A DNA stretch of 37,165 nt from positions 1 to 37,165 of the forward strand of contig DATKMY010000126.1 of assembly GCA_035541655.1 (NCBI GenBank), read 5' to 3'. Numbering within the stretch: position 1 is the first letter of the stretch; each line of letters begins with the position of its first letter. The notes below the pieces were generated by a model. It saw nothing but the letters and a program-made list of their open reading frames with translations, searched no databases and had not been told where the DNA came from. Origin of the DNA: CAIWHR01 sp035541655 (lineage in GTDB: Bacteria; Pseudomonadota; Gammaproteobacteria; Burkholderiales; Casimicrobiaceae). Of the stretch, positions 1-10,318 are shown piece by piece. The position numbers were made by a program, and so were the translations under genes.

Positions 1-1
1 A

Positions 2-1069
2 TTTGCTGTCGGCGAAGTCGTATTCAACACGTCGATGACCGGTTACCAGGAGATCCTCACCGATCCCTCCTACGCCGGCCAGATCGTCACGCTCACGTAC
101 CCGCACATCGGCAACGTCGGCGTGAACCCCGAGGACGTCGAATCGCGGCGCCCGTACGCCGCGGGCCTCGTGATTCGCGATCTGCCTCGCTTCGCGTCGA
201 ATTTCCGCGCGACCGGCGATCTGGGCGCCTATCTCGCCGCGAACGGCATTGTCGCGATCGCCGATCTCGACACGCGTCGTCTGACGCGAATCCTGCGCGA
301 GCGCGGTGCACAGAACGGCTGCATCGCCGCGCGCTCCGCGAAGGGCGCCACCGACGTCGAGGACGCCGTCGCGCGCGCGAAAGCCGCACCGTCGATGGCG
401 GGGCTCGATCTTGCCAAGGTCGTGAGCTGCACGGCGCCCTACGATTGGACGGCGAGCACGTGGGCGCTCGGCGAAGGCTATCGCGCCGGCGGCGAGCCGC
501 GCTTTCACGTCGTCGCGTACGACTACGGGATCAAGCACAACATCCTGCGCCTGCTGGCCGAGCGCCGGTGCCGGATGACGGTCGTGCCCGCGCAGACGCC
601 CGCGGAAGCCGTCCTCGCGCTCGATCCCGACGGCGTCTTCCTGTCGAACGGTCCGGGAGACCCCGAGCCTTGCGACTATGCGATCCGCGCGATCCGGACG
701 ATCGTGGAGACCGGCGTACCGACCTTGGGGATCTGCCTCGGTCACCAGCTCCTCGGGCTCGCGTCAGGCGCGCGCACGATGAAGATGAAGTTCGGCCACC
801 ATGGCGCGAACCATCCGGTGCAGGATCGCGACACGGGGCAGGTGCTGATCACGAGCCAGAACCACGGCTTCGCCGTCGATGCGTCGACGCTGCCCGGCAC
901 CGCGCGGATCACGCACGTGTCGCTCTTCGACGGAAGCCTCCAGGGCATCGCCCGCAACGACCGGCCGGCGTTCGGGTTCCAGGGTCACCCGGAGGCAAGC
1001 CCCGGGCCGCATGACATCTCGTATCTGTTCGACCGCTTCGTGAAGCTGATGGAAAAGCGGACGAGCTGA
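2..1069 (+). CDS. carA: Carbamoyl-phosphate synthase small (glutaminase) subunit, 5' truncated by window edge
   Basis: CarA hydrolyses glutamine and passes ammonia to CarB to make carbamoyl phosphate for pyrimidines and arginine (cytosol, heterodimer with CarB). The reading frame is open from base 2 and starts with the CarA N-domain motif GEVVFNTSMTGYQE, so the Met at 35 is internal and roughly 25-30 N-terminal residues lie outside the window. The C-terminal class I glutamine amidotransferase domain carries the nucleophile Cys in LGICLGHQ (codon 734-736) and the His-Glu pair in GHPEASPGPHD. The stop is two bases before carB, so the two genes are almost certainly co-transcribed and probably translationally coupled. 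Identification is secure; only the start is missing. Confidence 0.97.
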   Translation, partial: FAVGEVVFNTSMTGYQEILTDPSYAGQIVTLTYPHIGNVGVNPEDVESRRPYAAGLVIRDLPRFASNFRATGDLGAYLAANGIVAIADLDTRRLTRILRERGAQNGCIAARSAKGATDVEDAVARAKAAPSMAGLDLAKVVSCTAPYDWTASTWALGEGYRAGGEPRFHVVAYDYGIKHNILRLLAERRCRMTVVPAQTPAEAVLALDPDGVFLSNGPGDPEPCDYAIRAIRTIVETGVPTLGICLGHQLLGLASGARTMKMKFGHHGANHPVQDRDTGQVLITSQNHGFAVDASTLPGTARITHVSLFDGSLQGIARNDRPAFGFQGHPEASPGPHDISYLFDRFVKLMEKRTS

Positions 1070-1071
1070 AC

Positions 1072-4325
<3,254 letters not shown>

Positions 4326-4329
<4 letters not shown>

Positions 4330-4805
4330 CCAAGAAGGTTCCAATGACCGTCGAGGGCGCGCAGCGCCTGAAGGCCGAGCTCCACCGACTGAAGACGATC
4401 GATCGCCCGGCGATCATCGCGGCGATCGCCGAAGCGCGCTCGCACGGCGATCTCGCGGAAAATGCCGACTACGACGCCGCGAAGGAACGGCAGGGCTTCA
4501 TCGAAGGCAGGATCAACGAGGTCGAGCGCCGCCTCGCGCATGCGCAGGTGATCAACCCTGCCGAGATCGACGCCGACGGCCGCATCGTGTTCGGCGCGAC
4601 GGTCGAGCTCGCCGACGTCGAATCGGGCGATGAAGTCACCTATCAGATCGTCGGCGACGACGAGGCCGACCTGAAGCACGGAAAGATTTCGGTCAGCTCG
4701 CCGATCGCGCGCGCGCTGATCGGCAAGGTCGAAGGCGACACCGCCGAGGTGCACGCTCCGGGCGGCGTCCGGGAGTACGAGATCCTCGCAGTGCGCTACG
4801 CCTGA
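4326..4805 (+). CDS. greA: Transcription elongation factor GreA
   Basis: GreA inserts its coiled coil into the RNA polymerase secondary channel and stimulates cleavage of backtracked transcripts. The 159-residue protein has the normal length: an N-terminal coiled coil (residues ~1-75) with the conserved acidic tip in GDLAENADYDAAKE, and a C-terminal FKBP-like domain ending in the typical GxxREYEILAVRY strand. Its ATG overlaps the carB stop (ATGA), which suggests translational coupling. The carB-greA junction is a common betaproteobacterial arrangement. The stop region overlaps the 3' end of the opposing yhbY gene by about ten bases, so the two transcripts converge with no room for a separate terminator. 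Confidence 0.96.
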
Positions 4806-5194
4806 CGGCGCGATTTTCCTGCGGTTCCAAGGCGCCGCCTCGGGTTTTCGCCGGCGCGCGAACGCGAGCCCGAAGGCGCAGTCACCTTCTTCTTCGTTGC
4901 CGCCACTGGCTTGGCCTCGGGCGCCGGCGTCGGCCGCCACAGCGTCAGGATCTTGCCGAGATGCTGGACCGGTGCGGCGTCGAGATCGGCGCATATCCTT
5001 GCCAGCACGCGCTCGCGCTCCTCGCGTTCGTCGTTGAATACGCGGACCTTGATGAGCTCGTGCGCCGTGAGGTTGACGTCGATTTCGTGCAGCACCGACG
5101 CGGTGAGGCCGTGGGTGCCGATGCTCACCACGGGCTCCAGGTGATGCGCTTTCGCGCGAAGCGCTCGGCGCTCCGCCGATGTTAGAGTTCGCAT
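4796..5194 (-). CDS. yhbY: YhbY-family RNA-binding protein (CRM domain)
   Basis: Small CRM-domain protein of the YhbY family, which binds pre-50S ribosomal particles and is thought to help ribosome assembly. Residues 1-95 form the CRM domain: the LTSAERRALRAKAHHLEPVV opening and the GTHGLT loop match the conserved GxxG RNA-binding motif. The remaining ~37 residues are a Lys/Arg/Ala/Pro-rich tail (KKKVTAPSGSRSRAG and following) with no fold apparent, probably disordered and RNA-binding. The gene is divergent from rlmE, another ribosome-maturation gene, and convergent with greA, overlapping its 3' end. This yhbY/rlmE pairing is conserved across proteobacteria. The exact cellular role is inferred from the family. 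Confidence 0.92.
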   Translation of the reverse strand: MRTLTSAERRALRAKAHHLEPVVSIGTHGLTASVLHEIDVNLTAHELIKVRVFNDEREERERVLARICADLDAAPVQHLGKILTLWRPTPAPEAKPVAATKKKVTAPSGSRSRAGENPRRRLGTAGKSRRQA

Positions 5195-5298
5195 CGATCG
5201 ATTCTACTGCGGCGATAGGATTGCCGAGCGATGGAGCGCTTCGGGATCGCAAGGCGTCAAGCAGAAATCGAAGCGCCGAACGGAAAGAGCGAGTTCGC

Positions 5299-5943
5299 TT
5301 GAGTCGCCGGGCCAATCCCAATCCGAGGAAGAACAAAGTCGTCAAGGCGTGGATGGATGCCCACGTCAACGACCCATGGGTCAAGGAGGCGACGCGTCGC
5401 GGCTACCGTTCCCGAGCCGCGTTCAAGCTGATCGAGCTTGCGGAGCGCGACCACCTGTTCAAGCCCGGGATGCGGGTGGTCGACCTTGGCGCCGCGCCCG
5501 GGAGCTGGTCGCAGGTGCTGCGCGAGCGCCTCGGGCCGAAGGCGACGATCGTCGCGATCGACCTGCTGCCGGTGGAGCCGATGGCCGGGGTGAAGGTCCT
5601 TCAGGCCGACTTTCGCGAGGACAGCGGCTTGACCGCGCTCAACGAAGCGCTCGGCGATGGAAAAGTCGACCTTGTCGTTTCGGACATGTCCCCCAACCTA
5701 TCTGGCGTGGACGCCGCCGATCAGGCGCGCGCGGTGCATTTGGGCGAACTGGCGCTCGACTTTGCGACCGAGCGGCTGCAACGGGGAGGCGATCTGGTCG
5801 TCAAAGCGTTCCAGGGGGAGGGCTTTGCGGAGTTGCGGCGCGCGATCGAGGCGCATTTCAGCAAGGTTTACGTGCGCAAGCCGCAGGCGTCGCGCGACCG
5901 GAGCCGCGAGGTGTATCTGGTCGGCAAGGCCTTGAAAAGCTGA
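5299..5943 (+). CDS. rlmE: 23S rRNA (uridine-2'-O-)-methyltransferase RlmE (FtsJ/RrmJ)
   Basis: RlmE 2'-O-methylates the A-loop uridine of 23S rRNA (U2552 in E. coli) using S-adenosylmethionine. I place the start at TTG 5299: it follows a purine-rich GGAAAGAG and gives a 214-residue protein of normal length beginning MSRRANPNPRKNK. An upstream in-frame ATG at 5179 would add 40 unconserved residues and overlap the divergent yhbY start. The Rossmann SAM site VVDLGAAPGSWSQVL, the Asp of VVSDMSPNLSG and the VKAFQGEGF lysine strand supply the K-D-K-E-type catalytic residues of the FtsJ family. ftsH follows 183 bases downstream, as in most proteobacteria, where the pair is heat-inducible. Confidence 0.95.
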   Translation: MSRRANPNPRKNKVVKAWMDAHVNDPWVKEATRRGYRSRAAFKLIELAERDHLFKPGMRVVDLGAAPGSWSQVLRERLGPKATIVAIDLLPVEPMAGVKVLQADFREDSGLTALNEALGDGKVDLVVSDMSPNLSGVDAADQARAVHLGELALDFATERLQRGGDLVVKAFQGEGFAELRRAIEAHFSKVYVRKPQASRDRSREVYLVGKALKS

Positions 5944-5994
5944 GGATTCCGATGGTGTTTGCCGTAGTGTCGTGGGGTGGCGACACCGCGCTGG

Positions 5995-6031
5995 CATGAA
6001 ACTGGCTGCAGACCCCCCGAACGGATAAAAT
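5995..6031 (+). promoter_or_regulatory. Candidate heat-shock-type promoter upstream of ftsH
   Basis: TGAAA at 5997-6001 is followed 13 bases later by CCCCGAAC at 6015-6022, close to the sigma-32 pattern TTGAAA-(13-15)-CCCCAT. A sigma-70-like TAAAAT lies at 6026-6031 but has no good -35. Known regulation of rlmE-ftsH by heat shock in other proteobacteria supports the idea. The match is partial. Confidence 0.35.
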
Positions 6032-6126
6032 CGGACCGTAGACGCATCCGGGCGGCGGGCCGCAACGTATCGCAAAGCCGAGCGAAGCGGTTGGATTGTT
6101 GGGTGCATGCGTCACGAGGAGCGACT

Positions 6127-8013
6127 TTGAACAACCTGCTCAAGAACATCGGCATCTGGCTCGTGATCGGCCTCGTCGTGCTGACGGTGGTCAAGCAGTT
6201 CGACGCGCGCCAGGGCCCGAAGGACGCGGTCCCCTATTCCGAATTCATGGAGCGCGCGAAAGCCGGCAGCGTCGAATCGGCGACCGTCGAGGGCCGCACG
6301 ATCAAGTGGGTGTCCGCCGACAAGAAGCGCTTCGTCACCTACAGCCCGGGTGACATCTGGATGGTCGGCGACCTCGTCAAGTACGGCGTCAAGGTCGAGG
6401 CGAAGCCGGAGGAGGAGCAGAGCTTCCTCGCGCAGATCTTCATCTCGTGGTTCCCCATGCTGCTGCTGATCGGCGTTTGGATCTTCTTCATGCGCCAGAT
6501 GCAGGGCGGAGGTCGCGGCGGCGCGTTCTCGTTCGGCAAGAGCAAGGCCAAAATCCTCGACGAGTCGAACAACACGGTCACGTTCGCCGATGTCGCCGGC
6601 TGCGACGAGGCGAAGGAGGAGGTCTCCGAGATCGTCGAGTTCCTCCGCGATCCGTCGAAGTTCCAGAAGCTCGGCGGCCGCATTCCGCGCGGCGTGCTGA
6701 TGGTCGGCAGCCCCGGCACCGGCAAGACGCTGCTCGCGAAAGCGATCGCCGGCGAAGCGAAGGTGCCGTTCTTCTCGATCTCGGGATCGGACTTCGTCGA
6801 GATGTTCGTCGGCGTAGGGGCGGCGCGCGTGCGCGACATGTTCGAGCAGGCAAAAAAGAACGCGCCCTGCATCGTGTTCATCGACGAAATCGACGCCGTC
6901 GGCCGCCAGCGGGGCGCGGGACTGGGCGGCGGCAACGACGAGCGCGAGCAGACGCTCAACCAGCTGCTGGTCGAGATGGACGGCTTCGAGGGCAACGCAG
7001 GCGTCATCGTGATTGCGGCCACCAACCGGCCCGACGTGCTCGACCCCGCGCTGATGCGGCCAGGCCGCTTCGACCGCCAGGTCGTCGTCCCGCTGCCCGA
7101 CATCCGCGGGCGCGAGCAGATCCTGCTCGTCCACATGCGCAAGGTGCCGATGGCGTCCGACGTCAAGGCCGAGATCATCGCGCGCGGAACGCCCGGCTTC
7201 TCCGGCGCCGATCTCGCGAACCTCGTCAACGAGGCGGCGCTCTTCGCCGCGCGCAAGAACAAGCGCCTCGTCGACATGGACGACTTCGAGATGGCGAAGG
7301 ACAAGATCGTGATGGGCGCGGAGCGCCGCTCGATCGTCATGCCCGAAGAGGAGCGCCGCAACACCGCGTATCACGAGTCGGGGCACGCGATCGTCGCGAA
7401 GCTCCTGCCGAAGACCGATCCGGTGCACAAGGTCACGATCATCCCGCGCGGACGCGCGCTCGGCGTCACGATGCAGCTTCCCGAGCAGGACCGCTACAGC
7501 ATGGGCCGCGAGTACATGCTGAACGCGATCGCGGTTCTCTTCGGCGGGCGGATCGCCGAAGAGCTCTTCATGAATCAGATGACGACCGGCGCGTCCAACG
7601 ACTTCGAGCGCGCGACCCACATCGCGCGCGACATGGTGACGCGCTACGGGATGTCGGATCTTCTTGGCCCGATGGTCTACGGCGAAAACGAAGGCGAGGT
7701 GTTCCTCGGCCGGTCGATCACGCGCACCGTCAACATGTCCGAAGAGACGATGCGCAAGGTCGACGCCGAGATCCGCAAGATCATCGACCAGCAATACGCG
7801 GTCGCGCGCAAGCTCCTCGAGGAGAACCGCGACAAGGTCGAGGCGATGGCAGGCGCGCTGCTCGAGCTCGAGACGATCGACTCCGACCAGATCGACGACA
7901 TCATGGCCGGCCGCCCGCCGCGGCCCCCGAAGCCGACGCAGTCGGGCAGCAGCACCGCGGCGCCGGGATCGTCGGCGGGTGCGGGCGCTGCGCCGTCGGC
8001 AAACCCGGCCTGA
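6127..8013 (+). CDS. ftsH: ATP-dependent zinc metalloprotease FtsH
   Basis: FtsH is the membrane-bound AAA+ protease that degrades misfolded membrane proteins and regulators such as LpxC. The start is TTG 6127, seven bases after AGGAG, giving MNNLLKNIGIWLVIGLVV, the standard betaproteobacterial N-terminus; the 50 residues the open frame adds upstream have no family counterpart. Order: TM1 (~8-22), periplasmic domain, TM2 (~105-120), Walker A GSPGTGKT at 194-201 (Ser where Pro is usual), Walker B VFIDEID, SRH with ATNRPDVLDPALMRPGRFDRQ, and zinc site HESGH at 416-420. The last ~35 residues are Pro/Ser/Ala-rich. Length 628 is normal. The gene is followed by a strong terminator at 8039. Confidence 0.97.
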   Translation: MNNLLKNIGIWLVIGLVVLTVVKQFDARQGPKDAVPYSEFMERAKAGSVESATVEGRTIKWVSADKKRFVTYSPGDIWMVGDLVKYGVKVEAKPEEEQSFLAQIFISWFPMLLLIGVWIFFMRQMQGGGRGGAFSFGKSKAKILDESNNTVTFADVAGCDEAKEEVSEIVEFLRDPSKFQKLGGRIPRGVLMVGSPGTGKTLLAKAIAGEAKVPFFSISGSDFVEMFVGVGAARVRDMFEQAKKNAPCIVFIDEIDAVGRQRGAGLGGGNDEREQTLNQLLVEMDGFEGNAGVIVIAATNRPDVLDPALMRPGRFDRQVVVPLPDIRGREQILLVHMRKVPMASDVKAEIIARGTPGFSGADLANLVNEAALFAARKNKRLVDMDDFEMAKDKIVMGAERRSIVMPEEERRNTAYHESGHAIVAKLLPKTDPVHKVTIIPRGRALGVTMQLPEQDRYSMGREYMLNAIAVLFGGRIAEELFMNQMTTGASNDFERATHIARDMVTRYGMSDLLGPMVYGENEGEVFLGRSITRTVNMSEETMRKVDAEIRKIIDQQYAVARKLLEENRDKVEAMAGALLELETIDSDQIDDIMAGRPPRPPKPTQSGSSTAAPGSSAGAGAAPSANPA

Positions 8014-8038
8014 CACGATCGTCGGGCGGCGGAACGCC

Positions 8039-8071
8039 GGGGCGTGCGAGCTGCACGCCCCGTTTCGTTTT
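8039..8071 (+). terminator. Intrinsic terminator after ftsH
   Basis: Perfect 9-bp stem (8039-8047 GGGGCGTGC with 8053-8061 GCACGCCCC) with a 5-base loop, then GTTTCGTTTT. It sits 26 bases after the ftsH stop and only seven bases before the folP start codon, so folP either has its own promoter within ftsH or depends on read-through of this hairpin. Confidence 0.85.
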
Positions 8072-8077
8072 GACGAT

Positions 8078-8911
8078 ATGGCTCGAATCTTCCGTTGCGG
8101 CGCGCACGAGCTCGACCTTTCCCGGCCGCTCGTGATGGGCGTGCTCAACGTGACGCCGGACTCGTTCTCGGACGGCGGTCGCTACCTCGATCGCGAGAGC
8201 GCGCTCGCGCACGCGCGCGGCATGCGCGACGACGGTGCCGACCTCATCGACGTCGGTGGCGAGTCGTCACGGCCCGGCGCGGAGCCCGTCGACGAGAAGC
8301 TCGAGCTCGACCGCGTGATTCCGGTCGTCGAGGAGCTCGCGCGCGACGGCATCGTCGTGGCGGTCGATACGCGCAAGCCCGCGGTGATGCGCGCGGCGGT
8401 CGCCGCCGGCGCGTCGATGGTCAACGACATCGCGGCGCTGCAGGCACCCGGCGCGATCGAGGCATGCGCGTCCGGCACCGTCGGCGTGTGCCTGATGCAC
8501 ATGCGCGGCGAGCCGGCGACGATGCAGCACGCGCCAGCCTATGACAACGTCGTGAGGGAAGTCCGCGACTTTCTCGTCGCGCGCGCCGCGGCGTGCGAGG
8601 CCGCGGGCATCGCGTCCGAGCGCATCGCGATCGATCCGGGCTTTGGCTTCGGCAAGACGCTGGCGCATAATCTCGCTCTGCTGCGGGCGATCGGCGACCT
8701 CGTGGCGACCGGCTATCCGGTGCTCGTCGGTTTGTCGCGCAAGAAGTCGCTCGGCGAGATCACCGGGCGCGCGAGCGGCGAGCGGCTCGCCGCGAGCCTC
8801 GCGGCGGCGCTTGCAGCGGTGGCGCGCGGCGCATCGATCGTGCGCGTGCACGACGTGCGGGAAACGGTCGACGCGCTCAAGGTCTGGAGCGCGATCGGGG
8901 AAAGCGCGTGA
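8078..8911 (+). CDS. folP: Dihydropteroate synthase
   Basis: FolP condenses p-aminobenzoate with 6-hydroxymethyl-7,8-dihydropterin diphosphate in folate synthesis; it is the sulfonamide target. The 277-residue TIM barrel shows the family signatures: VMGVLNVTPDSFSDGG near the N-terminus, DVGGESSRPGA, VAVDTRKP, VNDIA, the IDPGFGFGKT pterin-site loop, and GLSRKK. The start ATG 8078 gives MARIFRCGAHELDLSRP; the open frame reaches upstream through the end of ftsH, but that part is an out-of-frame shadow. No clear Shine-Dalgarno precedes the ATG because the terminator tail occupies that place. glmM follows 42 bases later, the usual proteobacterial order ftsH-folP-glmM. Confidence 0.97.
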   Translation: MARIFRCGAHELDLSRPLVMGVLNVTPDSFSDGGRYLDRESALAHARGMRDDGADLIDVGGESSRPGAEPVDEKLELDRVIPVVEELARDGIVVAVDTRKPAVMRAAVAAGASMVNDIAALQAPGAIEACASGTVGVCLMHMRGEPATMQHAPAYDNVVREVRDFLVARAAACEAAGIASERIAIDPGFGFGKTLAHNLALLRAIGDLVATGYPVLVGLSRKKSLGEITGRASGERLAASLAAALAAVARGASIVRVHDVRETVDALKVWSAIGESA

Positions 8912-8953
8912 GGGTTCGAGGCGCGCAAGTCAACGACGAATGAGAAACGCGCG

Positions 8954-10309
8954 ATGACGCGACAGTATTTCGGAACCGACGGCGTTCGCGGCCGTGTCGG
9001 CGAAGAGCCGATCACGCCGGAGCTCGTGTTGAAGCTCGGATGGGCCGCGGGCCTCGTGCTCGCCGCGGATTCTTCGCGCGACGGCGTGCGGCCATCGGTG
9101 CTGATCGGCAAGGACACGCGAATCTCCGGCTATCTGCTCGAGGCCGCGCTCGAGGCGGGCCTTTCCGCGGCGGGTGTCGACGTCTACCTCTCCGGACCGC
9201 TTCCCACGCCCGCGGTCGCCTATCTGACGCGCGCGCTGCGCCTCTCCGCCGGCATCGTGATCAGCGCGTCGCACAATCCGTTCGACGACAACGGAATCAA
9301 GTTCTTCTCCGAGGCGGGGCTGAAGCTGCCGGACGCGACCGAGCAGTCGATCGAAAGCGTGATGGGGCGCCCGCTCGCATGCGTGCCTTCAGCGCAGCTC
9401 GGCAAGGCGCGGCGGATCGACGATGCCGGCGGCCGTTACATCGAGTTCTGCAAGTCCACGTTTCCCAACGAGCTCGACCTCAAGGGCTGGCGGATCGTCG
9501 TCGACTGCGCGCACGGGGCGGCGTATAGCGTCGCACCACCGGTTTTCCACGAGCTCGGCGCCGACGTCATCTCGATCGGCGCGGAGCCGAACGGCCTCAA
9601 CATCAACGAAGGCGTCGGCGCAACGCATCCGAAGCACCTCAAGGCGGCGGTGGTCGCCAACAAGGCCGACATCGGAATCGCGCTCGATGGCGACGGCGAC
9701 CGGCTGCTGATGGTCGATCGCGACGGACGCGCGTACGACGGCGACCAGCTTCTCTACGTGATCGCGATGGACTATCTACGCCGGCAGGCGCTCGAAGGCG
9801 GCGTCGTCGGAACGCTGATGACGAACCTCGGCCTCGAGCAGGCGCTCGCGAGCCACGGGATCGAGCTCGAGCGCGCGGCGGTCGGCGATCGCTACGTGCT
9901 CGAGCGGATGGACGAAAAGGGCTGGCTGCTGGGCGGCGAGAATTCCGGCCACGTGATCTGCCTCGACAAGCACACGACGGGCGATGCGATCATCGCGGCG
10001 CTCGCCGTGCTGCGCGCGCTGGTCGAGCAGCGGACGACGCTCGCGCGCGCGGCCGCCGGCATCACGCTTTATCCGCAGCGTCTCATCAACGTGCGCGTTC
10101 CGAAGGGTTACGACTGGAAGTCGAACGAGACGATCCTCGCCGCGCAGGCGGGGACGATCGCCGCGCTCGGCGACGCGGGTCGCGTCCTCCTGCGTCCTTC
10201 GGGCACCGAGCCGGTGCTTCGCGTCATGGTCGAGGCACGCGAGGCGGACGTGGCCGACAAGCATGCGCAGGTGCTGGCGGATGTGATCGCGGCCGCGGCG
10301 GGGAGCTAG
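8954..10309 (+). CDS. glmM: Phosphoglucosamine mutase
   Basis: GlmM interconverts glucosamine-6-phosphate and glucosamine-1-phosphate, feeding UDP-GlcNAc for peptidoglycan and lipopolysaccharide. The 451-residue protein has the alpha-D-phosphohexomutase layout: FGTDGVRG at the N-terminus, the phosphoserine loop ISASHNPFDDNG (catalytic Ser at about residue 106), the metal loop DGDGDR near 246, the sugar-binding GGENSGH, and the C-terminal phosphate-binding loop RPSGTEPVLRVM. It follows folP closely and relA begins nine bases after its stop, so folP-glmM-relA could be one transcript. Confidence 0.97.
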   Translation: MTRQYFGTDGVRGRVGEEPITPELVLKLGWAAGLVLAADSSRDGVRPSVLIGKDTRISGYLLEAALEAGLSAAGVDVYLSGPLPTPAVAYLTRALRLSAGIVISASHNPFDDNGIKFFSEAGLKLPDATEQSIESVMGRPLACVPSAQLGKARRIDDAGGRYIEFCKSTFPNELDLKGWRIVVDCAHGAAYSVAPPVFHELGADVISIGAEPNGLNINEGVGATHPKHLKAAVVANKADIGIALDGDGDRLLMVDRDGRAYDGDQLLYVIAMDYLRRQALEGGVVGTLMTNLGLEQALASHGIELERAAVGDRYVLERMDEKGWLLGGENSGHVICLDKHTTGDAIIAALAVLRALVEQRTTLARAAAGITLYPQRLINVRVPKGYDWKSNETILAAQAGTIAALGDAGRVLLRPSGTEPVLRVMVEAREADVADKHAQVLADVIAAAAGS

Positions 10310-10318
10310 GTCCCGCTC

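Noticed and set aside
35..37. ATG at 35 as the carA start
   Set aside because: The frame is open upstream and already encodes conserved CarA sequence (GEVVFNTS), so this Met is internal.
5967..5986. GTGTCG/CGACAC hairpin after rlmE as a terminator
   Set aside because: Short 6-bp stem with no T-run; not enough to call a terminator.
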